DNA from: Saprospiraceae bacterium
Lineage (GTDB): Bacteria; Bacteroidota; Bacteroidia; Chitinophagales; Saprospiraceae
Direction of reading: 5' to 3'
Assembly (NCBI GenBank): GCA_028282725.1
Contig: JANQHF010000082.1
Coordinates: 1 to 64,000, forward strand
DNA length: 64,000 bases
Shown here: one piece after another, positions 20,126-29,223 of the stretch
Layout: every line of letters starts with the position of its first letter
Position numbering within the stretch: the first letter of the stretch is position 1
Notes under the pieces: generated by a model
Database searches by the model: none
What the model saw: the letters and a program-made list of their open reading frames with translations, nothing else
Told to the model about the DNA's origin: nothing
Position numbers and translations under genes: made by a program

Positions 20126-21844
20126 TCAGGAAAGAATGCCCTTCAGGATTTCAACAGTAATTTTATATGTGGGCTTAACTCCGTCCGGTCCGAGGCTTCC
20201 CGAGGCAAGGGTACTTCCGGATTCCAGGGGATTATCCGAGGCGTAATAAGCATACCTCAATTTTACCCTGGATGAAATGGATTTTCTGATTTTGGAAGCG
20301 ACCTGGATCGCTTTCTGGTAATGGGCACCTTCCATTTCGAGTCCTATGGCCTTCCAGGACGATTTGAGGAAATACCTGAGGATGTCCTTATTCTGTAGTG
20401 ATGTCCCGAGTACGGTGATCATCGTACCTTCGAAAACCCTGAGTCCAATATTTTCAAATTGCTCTGTATTCAGTTCGTTATTAAAGGGATAGTTGTCTGT
20501 AGTGCCTTCAAATACATGGGCATTCGGAATCATGATATCGCCTTTTGCTCCACAAAGAATCCCTGCTTTCCCCATTATATTGATCGATGCAATTCTCATT
20601 TTGATCTCCCTGTCCTCCAACTCATAAGGTTTGAGTAACTCGTCCATCGTCTCGTAGGCCTGTTCTCCAAACGCGTAATCCATGACGAGGATCACATCCC
20701 TGGATTCAGTTTTCGAAAGCGCCCCGTTCACCTCACCGGGTAGTTTATCCAGTTGAATTTGAGACAGGTCAATGACCTGGACATGGATATTCGTTCCACT
20801 GTCATCCTGGACTTCAAACATGCCATTCTTCAGGGCATACTTTCTGATTTTGTTCATGAGCTTCCCGTTGTTCTCATTGCTCAGTTTCTGGGCGATCGAC
20901 AACAAGTCCATTGCTTTATAGGATTTGCCAAGGGCATTCGTGGCATAGACTGTGTTAATAATGCTGTGCATATTCGCACTCACGATATGGATGCGTTTAT
21001 TGAGTAAACCCCTATCATACAATGCCTTTTTGATATTGTTCGCCCAACGTTCGCCATAGGTGTGATGGCCGAGGTGCTCTCTCAAGGCAGCAGAAAAAGT
21101 AATCTCACGATCATTGTTATCCAGTGCTTCTTCAAGACTTAGTTTCCCCAACCAATAACAGATTGAATAGAGGCTATTCACCTTGGACGCCTTGTCAAAT
21201 TCCGCTACGGCAATGGCAGTTTCACTAAAAGTCCTTCCAAGGAGTGTGCTCAAATAGGAGACGGCCTTCTTCTGTTGGGCGGCGTCAAGCTGTTTTTGGC
21301 TGACGACTTTTTTGAGCATATTCCACGTCCTTCCGGGTTGGTTTCTGCCGTTCAGGGCGTTGCGTCCGATTTTTTCAGCTTCATTGTACATGAAGGTGAG
21401 GTGGGTCAGAATGTCATATACATCACTGCGTCCTCTTGTCATTTCGATGAGCATCTCCTCCTCATCCACCCGGTAACAATTTCTTCTTCGTTTGCTGGGG
21501 ACAAAGGCCTTGAATTCAGATTGTTCATATCCCTCACGACTGATCAATTTGACGTACCGGCATTGCTCGATGCCTTGTGGCAGCCTTTGAAATACGTAGA
21601 GCAAGCCCTTCAGTTCAACTTTCTCGGGATCGGTGATCGAGCCGTATATCGCGGGGTTGATGGCCAACAGAGCATCCATCATACCCTGGCCGGACCGGCC
21701 CACGGGTTTATAGCTTCCCCGTATCAGCAAGTGACGCATCTCAATGTGCATTCTGCTAATGGCAGCCCTTGAAATCTGGGCGTTGGAAGGAGATGTGTTG
21801 AGGTGACTCAAATTAAGTATTTCTTTAATCAATGATAAGTACAA
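20126..21844 (-). CDS. Conserved Bacteroidota protein (possibly DUF6909), C-terminal nucleoside-phosphorylase-like motif
   Basis: 572-aa ORF; C-terminal 'IGLEMEGAHYQKAIQVA' resembles the PNP/MTAN (D/E)-MEG-A signature. Confidence 0.6.
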   Translation of the reverse strand: MYLSLIKEILNLSHLNTSPSNAQISRAAISRMHIEMRHLLIRGSYKPVGRSGQGMMDALLAINPAIYGSITDPEKVELKGLLYVFQRLPQGIEQCRYVKLISREGYEQSEFKAFVPSKRRRNCYRVDEEEMLIEMTRGRSDVYDILTHLTFMYNEAEKIGRNALNGRNQPGRTWNMLKKVVSQKQLDAAQQKKAVSYLSTLLGRTFSETAIAVAEFDKASKVNSLYSICYWLGKLSLEEALDNNDREITFSAALREHLGHHTYGERWANNIKKALYDRGLLNKRIHIVSANMHSIINTVYATNALGKSYKAMDLLSIAQKLSNENNGKLMNKIRKYALKNGMFEVQDDSGTNIHVQVIDLSQIQLDKLPGEVNGALSKTESRDVILVMDYAFGEQAYETMDELLKPYELEDREIKMRIASINIMGKAGILCGAKGDIMIPNAHVFEGTTDNYPFNNELNTEQFENIGLRVFEGTMITVLGTSLQNKDILRYFLKSSWKAIGLEMEGAHYQKAIQVASKIRKSISSRVKLRYAYYASDNPLESGSTLASGSLGPDGVKPTYKITVEILKGILS

Positions 21845-21922
21845 AAATGTATCCAGAATCAGTGAATTGATCGCATTTACCCCGGATATTCCTATTTTAC
21901 CCGGGAATCAAATTTCGATCAA

Positions 21923-22363
21923 ATGTCTTACGATACCCTATTTTCCTATTCAGGTAATCTCGCTATGCTGGGCTGGCTATTACTGATCATCGCTCCCTAT
22001 TGGAAATATACTCGTCCGATTGTACAGTACGGGGTGATTGTCATTTTGCTCTCGCTGCTCTATGCATACTTGATTTTTCTCGCACCAGGTGGAAGTATGG
22101 ATTTTGATGCATTTGGGTCTTTGCAAGGGGTGATGGGTTTATTTACGGATCCCAAGGCCACACTGGCCGGATGGGTGCATTATCTTGCCTTTGATCTTTT
22201 TATTGGAACATGGGAAGTGGGAGATGCCAAAAAGCACGGCATTAATAGATGGTTTGTTTTACCCTGTCTATTTTTCACCTTTATGCTCGGGCCGGTAGGT
22301 TTGTTATTGTACCTTATCCTGAGATCGTTTATGACGAAAAAGGTGCTGCATGAGAATTTTTGA
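21923..22363 (+). CDS. ABA4-like (DUF4281) membrane protein
   Basis: 'GWVHYLAFDLFIGTWEVGDAKKHGINRWFVLPCLFFTFMLGPVGLLLYLILR' matches the ABA4-like family pattern. Confidence 0.75.
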   Translation: MSYDTLFSYSGNLAMLGWLLLIIAPYWKYTRPIVQYGVIVILLSLLYAYLIFLAPGGSMDFDAFGSLQGVMGLFTDPKATLAGWVHYLAFDLFIGTWEVGDAKKHGINRWFVLPCLFFTFMLGPVGLLLYLILRSFMTKKVLHENF

Positions 22364-23150
22364 GTGGATGGCTGAATTGCGCTATCGCAACAGTCTTCTG
22401 TACAGGATTGGTCTAATACACTTTATACTTTTTGCTCTCCTGCTGATTCCATTAATGACAGATTCCCGGGAGGTGCTTGGTATCAATACGTGGATCAAGC
22501 CTCTGAAATTCTGTTTGTCCATCGGTATTTATGCCTGGACCTGGGCCTGGATCTTGTTTGATATACCGGGAAGTCGTAGATGGAAACAGATCATTTCATG
22601 GTCTATTGCCATATCGATGGTTATTGAAATTGCAGTAATCGTATACCAGGCATCAAGGGCAACGGAATCTCATTTTAATTTTAGTACACCATTCGATTCG
22701 TTACTATTTGCAGCCATGGGCATTATGATCCTGATCAATACCCTGGCCATCATCGCCACGATAATTTTGTATTTCGTCAAGAAACCCAATCTGGACAAGG
22801 CGTATTTGTTAGCCTTAAGACTCGGACTGATCGTATTTTTTATCGGTAATTGGATTGGAGGGGTGATGATTCAGAGATCCCAACATGCAGTTGGGGTAGA
22901 AGATGGAGGTCCCGGACTACCCTTTACGAATTGGAGCACCGAAGCAGGAGATTTGAGAATTGCTCATTTTTTAGGTCTTCATAGTGTCCAATTGATACCA
23001 TTGTTTTCCTATTTCCTGATCAGGAGGACGAGTATAGGCCAGGGATCAAGAATATTGCTGACTATAATATTTACCCTCCTTTATGCTGGTGCTGTTGGCT
23101 TTTTGTATTTCCAGGCGATGAAGGGGGAGCCGTTATTTACTATGAATTAG
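22350..23150 (+). CDS. Multi-pass membrane protein of unknown function
   Basis: 266 aa, about 7 hydrophobic segments; 14-nt overlap with the upstream ABA4-like gene. Confidence 0.7.
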   Translation: MRIFEWMAELRYRNSLLYRIGLIHFILFALLLIPLMTDSREVLGINTWIKPLKFCLSIGIYAWTWAWILFDIPGSRRWKQIISWSIAISMVIEIAVIVYQASRATESHFNFSTPFDSLLFAAMGIMILINTLAIIATIILYFVKKPNLDKAYLLALRLGLIVFFIGNWIGGVMIQRSQHAVGVEDGGPGLPFTNWSTEAGDLRIAHFLGLHSVQLIPLFSYFLIRRTSIGQGSRILLTIIFTLLYAGAVGFLYFQAMKGEPLFTMN

Positions 23151-23212
23151 AGAATAATTGATTTTCAATTTTCCGGGTGTAGTCTTAGCGTTGGTTACAC
23201 TCTGAATCCTAT

Positions 23213-23769
23213 TTGGTTTTTATTTTTCTTTTTCACCTTTTTAGAAAAGGTGAATCCAAAAGCGTTTGCCTAAATTCCCTGTACAAGAGCTTAAATATTC
23301 TTAGTTACAATTTTGTCGTCTATTGACTTGAATTCCTTCAGATAACACAAGCTTTTTGGTCATTTGCACGCTCTTTTAGCCAGTGCAAGCATGGCCACCT
23401 CTCTTAGGCAAACAGCCCACCCGCGAATTCGACTGAGATTCAAAAATGAACCATTCCATCAATCAAAGCATCCTAAATTTGAATTGGTTTTTCCAATAAG
23501 TATGAAGAACAATATTCTCCATAACAGATTCGTGTAGAAGTTGATTGTTCCTTTAAGAGGCGCGGCTTGGATGATTTAGTGGGGTAGCCAGGACGGGTGG
23601 CTCAAAGATTGAATTCTTGAAAACAGAAAGTTTGTGTTCTCAGATTCAAATGCATTAGTAAAGAATGAGTTGTAATTCGAATTTGTTCAATCTTTGGAGC
23701 GCATTAAATCATCCGATTTTTGAAATACTTTTTCTAAAAAAGTACGAATGAGAAAAATCTACCCAGATT
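23213..23769. mobile_element. Candidate non-coding element bounded by inverted 8-3-8 hairpins (MITE-like or degenerate)
   Basis: CACCTTTT-TAG-AAAAGGTG (23234-23252) and inverted TACTTTTT-CTA-AAAAAGTA (23726-23744); flanking near-direct repeat TCTGAATCCTAT (23201-23212) / TCTGAATCTAT (23770-23780); no ORF in the track. Confidence 0.35.
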
Positions 23770-23823
23770 CTGAATCTATGCCACCAGTGAAAGGTTAATG
23801 GGAAGTTTGAATATCCAATTTAT

Positions 23824-24075
23824 TCACTCCTTCCTCACATACTTCCCATCAAAGGCAATTGTCCATGTCGTTCCGCCATCCGGGGATTGGCGCCAGAACT
23901 GTCTGACTTCATTTTCTCCTGCCTTGGTTCCGTTAGGGGCAAATACCTCCCACTCTCCAGCCCAGAAATCCAACTTGCCAAAGATTTCGTGATTAGCACA
24001 GGGACTCGACTGTGCATTGGCAATATAAGTTGTCAAAGCAAACAGGAAGAGCAAGGCGTAGTTGGTGATTTTCAT
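23824..24075 (-). pseudogene. Apparently internally deleted secreted protein ('DFWxGEWEVF' family)
   Basis: Signal peptide, then family N-terminus 'KLDFWAGEWEVFAPNGTKAGEN' joined in frame to a family-like C-terminus 'VRQFWRQSPDGGTTWTIAFDGKYVRK'; 83 aa from ATG at 24075. Confidence 0.5.
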
Positions 24076-24176
24076 AGTAAACATTTGAAAAAACGTTTGA
24101 TAACTTCGAATTGTGATTAACAAACAGAGGTGACTTTGCGAGAACAAAGCCACCTCCAATCACTAAAAACCTATCT

Positions 24177-25598
24177 TTACTTCTTTATTGATTTCATGGT
24201 ACTTGGACAGACATAATCAGTAACCTCTATTCCTGAATCTTTAATTCCTTTAATGCCTCCTCTCACTTCAATCAGGTTGTGATAACCTCTTGACTTCAAA
24301 ATTGAAGAAGCAATCATCGAACGATTTCCGCTTGCGCAATACAGGTAGAAGGTCTCCTCTCCTGGAAATTCCGCAAGATGATCGTTGATATAGTCCAGGG
24401 GAGTGTTCTCAGCAGCAGGCATTCTTTCAGAATACCACTCGGTTTCCTTTCTTACGTCAAAGACGGGCAGGTCTGCTGTCAATCGATTCTTCAATTCGTC
24501 AGGATTGATTCTTTCGACTGTGTCGATTTCCTTTCCGGCTTCTTTCCACGGATCAATTCCACCTTTCAGATAACCAAGTGTATTATCAAACCCCACCCTT
24601 GATAACCTCGTCACCACCTCTTCCTCACGTCCCTCGGGAGCGACAATTAAAATAGGAGTAGATACATCCGCTACCAATGCTCCTGCCCATGGTGCAAAAT
24701 TGCTGTCGATGCTGATATGGATGGACCGGGGAACGAATCCCTTGGAAAAAGTTTCTCCATCCCTGGTATCCAAAACGAGTGCTTCACTCGTTTCGGCGAC
24801 CAGTTCGAATGCCTCCGGATCTAATTCCCTTGTACCATGACTGATCACTTGTTCTACGTCCTTGTATCCCTCTTTATTCAGCTGGACATTCATCGGGAAG
24901 TAGGCTGGAGGAGGCAAGAGACCCTCCGTGACTTCCTGGATAAATTCTTCTTTTGTCATATCGGCACGAAGTGCGTAATTCACTTTCTTTTGATTGCCAA
25001 GGGTATCTACAGTCTCTTTCATCATATTCTTTCCACATGCCGAGCCTGCCCCATGAGCCGGGTAGACGATGACTTCATCGGACAATGGCATGATCTTCGT
25101 CCTCAGGCTGTCATAAAGCAGACCTGCGAGATCTTCCTGTGTCATGTGGGCAGCCTTCTGTGCAAGGTCGGGTCTTCCTACATCTCCGAGGAAGAGCGTA
25201 TCACCCGAAAAAATGGCATGGTCATTCCCGTCAGAGTCGATCAAAAGAAAAGTCGTAGACTCCATGGTATGACCAGGTGTATGCAATACTTTGATCGTCA
25301 AGTCACCAATGGAAAATGTTTGTCCATCTTCGGCTATAATCGCGTCAAAAGATGGTTGAGCGGTTGGTCCGTAAATGATGGGTGCCCCCGTTTTCTCTGA
25401 CAATGTCACGTGACCACTGACAAAATCTGCATGAAAATGAGTCTCAAAAATATACTTCAGCCTGACGCCATCCTTTTTCATTCTGTCTATATATGGTTGA
25501 ACTTCGCGAAGAGGGTCGATGATGGCACCCTCACCTTTGGATGCGATGTAGTAGGCACCCTGTGCCAGGCATCCGGTATATATTTGTTCGATGTTCAT
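24177..25598 (-). CDS. MBL-fold metallo-hydrolase with two rhodanese domains (persulfide dioxygenase/rhodanese type)
   Basis: 'THFHADFVSGHVTL', 'HTPGHTMESTTFLL', 'SGDTLFLGDVGRPDL'; C-terminal rhodanese 'FYLYCASGNRSMIASSILKSRG'. Confidence 0.93.
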   Translation of the reverse strand: MNIEQIYTGCLAQGAYYIASKGEGAIIDPLREVQPYIDRMKKDGVRLKYIFETHFHADFVSGHVTLSEKTGAPIIYGPTAQPSFDAIIAEDGQTFSIGDLTIKVLHTPGHTMESTTFLLIDSDGNDHAIFSGDTLFLGDVGRPDLAQKAAHMTQEDLAGLLYDSLRTKIMPLSDEVIVYPAHGAGSACGKNMMKETVDTLGNQKKVNYALRADMTKEEFIQEVTEGLLPPPAYFPMNVQLNKEGYKDVEQVISHGTRELDPEAFELVAETSEALVLDTRDGETFSKGFVPRSIHISIDSNFAPWAGALVADVSTPILIVAPEGREEEVVTRLSRVGFDNTLGYLKGGIDPWKEAGKEIDTVERINPDELKNRLTADLPVFDVRKETEWYSERMPAAENTPLDYINDHLAEFPGEETFYLYCASGNRSMIASSILKSRGYHNLIEVRGGIKGIKDSGIEVTDYVCPSTMKSIKK

Positions 25599-25694
25599 TC
25601 TATTTCTTTATGAATTACAGGTATCTAAAATTGATAACACAAAATAAGGGGTTCTAATTCACTTGGATAGTGATGCTTGTCACAATCTCCACCG

Positions 25695-26303
25695 TTAATC
25701 ACTTCTCAAAAACCTTATACTCCACATCCCTCTCAGATCACCTTCCCGATAGCCCGTTGCCTGATCGTCGGGGTAATATTGGTTGATGATCTTGTATTCT
25801 TCTGATCCGATGTCATCACCTGGTGAGCCATGGCAGTTCAGACAAAATTCATTGATCACAATGGGTGCGTAGAAGGCTATATTGTGATCATCGATGAATT
25901 CGACATGCGGTTGCAAATCCTCTCCTTTATTGAATTGTTTTTGGTACGTCTTCAATTGTTCGGCCTCTATGCAGGAAGGGGAGTTCATAGGATTGCGAAT
26001 GTTCAATGAAGTTCTCCTGATATCGGCATTATATGCATTGGACAGGCTATCAGTCAAACTGAGCGCTCTGATATTACAAGAGGCAATGGCATTGTTTATG
26101 TCACCTTCACCGAGCGCTTTCTGCAATTGGCCGGACAGTACCGCCAATGTACGGGCAGCTATATCCTTACCCTTTGCCAGGTACTCTTCTTTTTCTTGTT
26201 GGTTGAATCGTACCTCAATATTTCCATCTTTTTGATTCTCACATTGGAAAAAACTCAATGCACCAATGATGAACACAAGGAATATCGCCACCCTGTTCTT
26301 CAT
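25695..26303 (-). CDS. DUF3365 (Tll0287-like) haem-binding lipoprotein
   Basis: Lipobox-like 'LSFFQCEN'; single CxxCH 'NEFCLNCHGSPGDDIGSEEY'; 'GDLRGMWSIRF' ending. Confidence 0.85.
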   Translation of the reverse strand: MKNRVAIFLVFIIGALSFFQCENQKDGNIEVRFNQQEKEEYLAKGKDIAARTLAVLSGQLQKALGEGDINNAIASCNIRALSLTDSLSNAYNADIRRTSLNIRNPMNSPSCIEAEQLKTYQKQFNKGEDLQPHVEFIDDHNIAFYAPIVINEFCLNCHGSPGDDIGSEEYKIINQYYPDDQATGYREGDLRGMWSIRFLRSD

Positions 26304-26386
26304 ATCACAAAAATTATCATTTGTTCGGATTGACGTTAATTATTAATCAAACACCTCCAGGGGATTTTAATTTCTTGGTCGTGGTA

Positions 26387-26406
26387 CAATGGGATGAATC
26401 CCATTG
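26387..26406. repeat. Single palindrome related to the second half of the REP-like element
   Basis: CAATGGGAT-GA-ATCCCATTG perfect inverted repeat. Confidence 0.6.
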
Positions 26407-26501
26407 AAAGTCATCATTTATTCATCGACCGCTACCTGATGGTTTTCCGTTTCAACAAGCGTGTACATATATAAATACACAAGAAAATCATGTATCCCGG
26501 G

Positions 26502-26816
26502 TTAAGCTGCGGGTTTCAATAGTGTCTTTACATCATCCATGCTGCCTCCATTGTATACGCTTTTTATCCCGGCTGCCCTGAGCAAAAGGTTAGCTTGCTG
26601 ACTCCTGTTACCACTACGGCAATAGAGAATGATGGGCTTTTCCATTTTTCTGAATTCATCTCTCCTGCTCACTAGGGTGCGCAAAGGGATATTGAATGAT
26701 CCATCAACATGCCCTGCTTCATACTCCCAGGGCTCTCTGACATCCACAATGATCACTTCAGATTGATCGATAAGATCTTTCAATTCTAGTTTCTTTTTTC
26801 TTTGTCCAAATAACAT
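26502..26816 (-). CDS. Rhodanese-like domain protein
   Basis: 'VIIVDVREPWEYEAGHVDGSFNIPL', active-site loop 'ILYCRSGNRS'. Confidence 0.92.
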   Translation of the reverse strand: MLFGQRKKKLELKDLIDQSEVIIVDVREPWEYEAGHVDGSFNIPLRTLVSRRDEFRKMEKPIILYCRSGNRSQQANLLLRAAGIKSVYNGGSMDDVKTLLKPAA

Positions 26817-27081
26817 TTCTCGTACGTCTGTAAATTTTAATACTCCGATTTTCTAACTCTTAACAACTATTCAAATTTGATTACTGACCCGCACCCTTTT
26901 AATTCCCTAACGGGGGGCTTTGCTTGTTTGCTATTTATATAGCCAAATGTATACTGCTTACAAAATTTGATTTGTGATGTGGCTCACCATGGCAGGTATG
27001 ACAAAATCGTTCTTACTGCATCGGGATGAAAATATGGATTTCCATATGTCGCCTGGTCAGCGAGGCATTAATCAAATAGTC

Positions 27082-28917
27082 TTACCCTGTTATTTCTGAT
27101 ACTGCCCGATGTGCTTCTTTGATTGCTGCTTTCGTTGTCGAGGATGCGGCTGAATCCGAGTTGGCAATATGGATATTGCCAAAAGGTTGTCGGCCAATGA
27201 CCCAGGGTTTATCTTCCTCGGCAAAATCTTCTCCCCAGGTGAGACCATTATCATAGGCATAGCCATGCGGCCATCGATTCACCGTGATTGCCTCAATGTC
27301 GCGGTCCGCATCAAAACCAACGCTACCGAGCGCCTGTGTAAGCTGCTCTCTCGCATGACGTTCGAATTCGTCGAAGGTTGTGACAAGGATCTGGTTGCGC
27401 CCGACCCGCCATTGGTCTGGTCCCGTGATATCAGTAAACAGCGGCACATGACACATATGAATCACCATCGGTTCGTCCGGCGTTTGTGAGCATTTGTAAT
27501 CACCGAGTGAAACCGGGTAAGCGAGTTCTGCCTGCTTGTAAAAGCCGCCCGTGAAATAGACGAAACTGGTTTTTAATTCATCAAAGGCTCTCCAATTATT
27601 AATCAGCACTTTAGTATATACCAAAGGCTGCTTTACATTAAAAGCGAGGCCTTCTTTTTGTTTTTCCGGCATCTCCGGGCATAGATAAGGAATAGCACGG
27701 TTATAGCATGCCATGATACATTTCCTGCCCCTCACCTTATGGGTTTTCCCTGCTCGCACATAAGTAACATCCACATTGGCACCGTCATCGGTATTCGTGA
27801 CATGGACCACTGTACTGTTTAGGCGAATATTGATGGGTTGACCTTCGCGATCGATTTTTGAATAATCTGCACGTGCAGTTACCACGTCTTCCATAGTTGT
27901 TCCGGGTATGGCTTCCGGGATCATTTTGCGCACAAGAAGACGTGCGATGGAAGCATTGCCATCGGGAAAATGGAAGATATAGGGATCAACACCACGGCCA
28001 GTTCTCAAAGGCAGGGTATGATCAACGCCTGGAATGCCGCCGTCATAATATTGCACTTGCGTTGTCGGAACCTCTTCCATATCAACACACCAGAAACTCA
28101 TGCCCCAGTTCTGGTAAATATTTATAACCTGTTCATCCACTTTGACATAGTCGCGAAGAAAGCTGGAATATCCGGTCTTACTGAGGATTCTAAATTTTTC
28201 CTCAACCGGAGTACCTTCCATGTAATCGACCTCAGCAGTCTGAACGCGGATGAAATCAGCACGTGCTTTGTCGGAAAGAGGAGCTTCGGCGGCGAAATCT
28301 TCCCATGACTTTTCACCGTAGCCTGTGACGTGTTTTGTTTCACCAAAATTTGCCTCGTCAAATACAATAGAAATGCCCATACCTCGCGAAGAATAAAGAT
28401 CCTGTTGAAACGCATCATAGAATTTGTCCAGATCAATACCTATATCTTCAAGTAAGCCAAGGGCTTCTGGTGGATAGGAGGAAGGCGTATCAATGGCTTC
28501 GGTGCCACCGTAGGTAATGCGAATGTCTTCTCCATAATTGAATTCATTTCGTTTGGCATGTCCACCGAAGTCATCGTGGTTATCGAGGATCAGAATTTTG
28601 GCTCCGGGATTTTTCTGATCGTAGAAATAAGCGGAAGAAAGACCACTGATGCCGCCACCGACGATGACAAGGTCAAATTCTTCGTCTATGACTTCTGTTT
28701 TCCATTCTTCCCCCAGTACCCGCGCATGCATGGTCTCCCAGGATCCGTCGTGACTTCCCCGAAGACCTTGTTTGGCGGGCGGATAATAATCTTCTTCGAG
28801 TCCAAAAGCATAAGGATCTGTTACCCCGCATTTTGTGATCCATGGGGTCAGCAAAGTCGCGCCGATGGCAACACGACCACCATTTAGAAAATCGCGTCGG
28901 GTAATTTCTTTTTTCAT
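27082..28917 (-). CDS. Tat-exported NAD(P)/FAD-binding oxidoreductase, spermidine dehydrogenase (SpdH)-like
   Basis: 'MKKEITRRDFLNGG' Tat signal; 'DLVIVGGGISGLSSAYFYDQKNPGAKILILDNHDDFGGHAKRNEF' FAD motif. Confidence 0.85.
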   Translation of the reverse strand: MKKEITRRDFLNGGRVAIGATLLTPWITKCGVTDPYAFGLEEDYYPPAKQGLRGSHDGSWETMHARVLGEEWKTEVIDEEFDLVIVGGGISGLSSAYFYDQKNPGAKILILDNHDDFGGHAKRNEFNYGEDIRITYGGTEAIDTPSSYPPEALGLLEDIGIDLDKFYDAFQQDLYSSRGMGISIVFDEANFGETKHVTGYGEKSWEDFAAEAPLSDKARADFIRVQTAEVDYMEGTPVEEKFRILSKTGYSSFLRDYVKVDEQVINIYQNWGMSFWCVDMEEVPTTQVQYYDGGIPGVDHTLPLRTGRGVDPYIFHFPDGNASIARLLVRKMIPEAIPGTTMEDVVTARADYSKIDREGQPINIRLNSTVVHVTNTDDGANVDVTYVRAGKTHKVRGRKCIMACYNRAIPYLCPEMPEKQKEGLAFNVKQPLVYTKVLINNWRAFDELKTSFVYFTGGFYKQAELAYPVSLGDYKCSQTPDEPMVIHMCHVPLFTDITGPDQWRVGRNQILVTTFDEFERHAREQLTQALGSVGFDADRDIEAITVNRWPHGYAYDNGLTWGEDFAEEDKPWVIGRQPFGNIHIANSDSAASSTTKAAIKEAHRAVSEITG

Positions 28918-29079
28918 TGCTTTATACCTCTTACAATTGGTGATCCTCTAATGTAAGAAGACAATTGACATTCTAAGAGCACTTGAAAAATCCTGAACTT
29001 CTACCTCGGTTTTCATCTTCCTGTAAAAGAAGGTGATACACAAATCAAAGCATCCGCTTTATTGCTCAGTTGAATTTCA

Positions 29080-29145
29080 TTGTCGTTCAGAATTCCGCAC
29101 CTTGGCTAAAATAACGATTGCCGAATAAGATTAAGAATGGGACAG
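29080..29145 (-). pseudogene. Degenerate 3' fragment of an MFS transporter gene related to the gene at 31319-32527
   Basis: Minus strand encodes 'SAIVILAKVRN' (intact gene: 'SAVIILVRMRN'); 30/40 ungapped identity between 29091-29130 and 31321-31360; in-frame stop just upstream. Confidence 0.55.
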
Positions 29146-29223
29146 ATTTAGTAAAGGAATGCGTTTCTGTGATTTTCATCTGGTCTTCCCGGGCCTTCCT
29201 TTCAATTCCCTATCTTTAATGAC

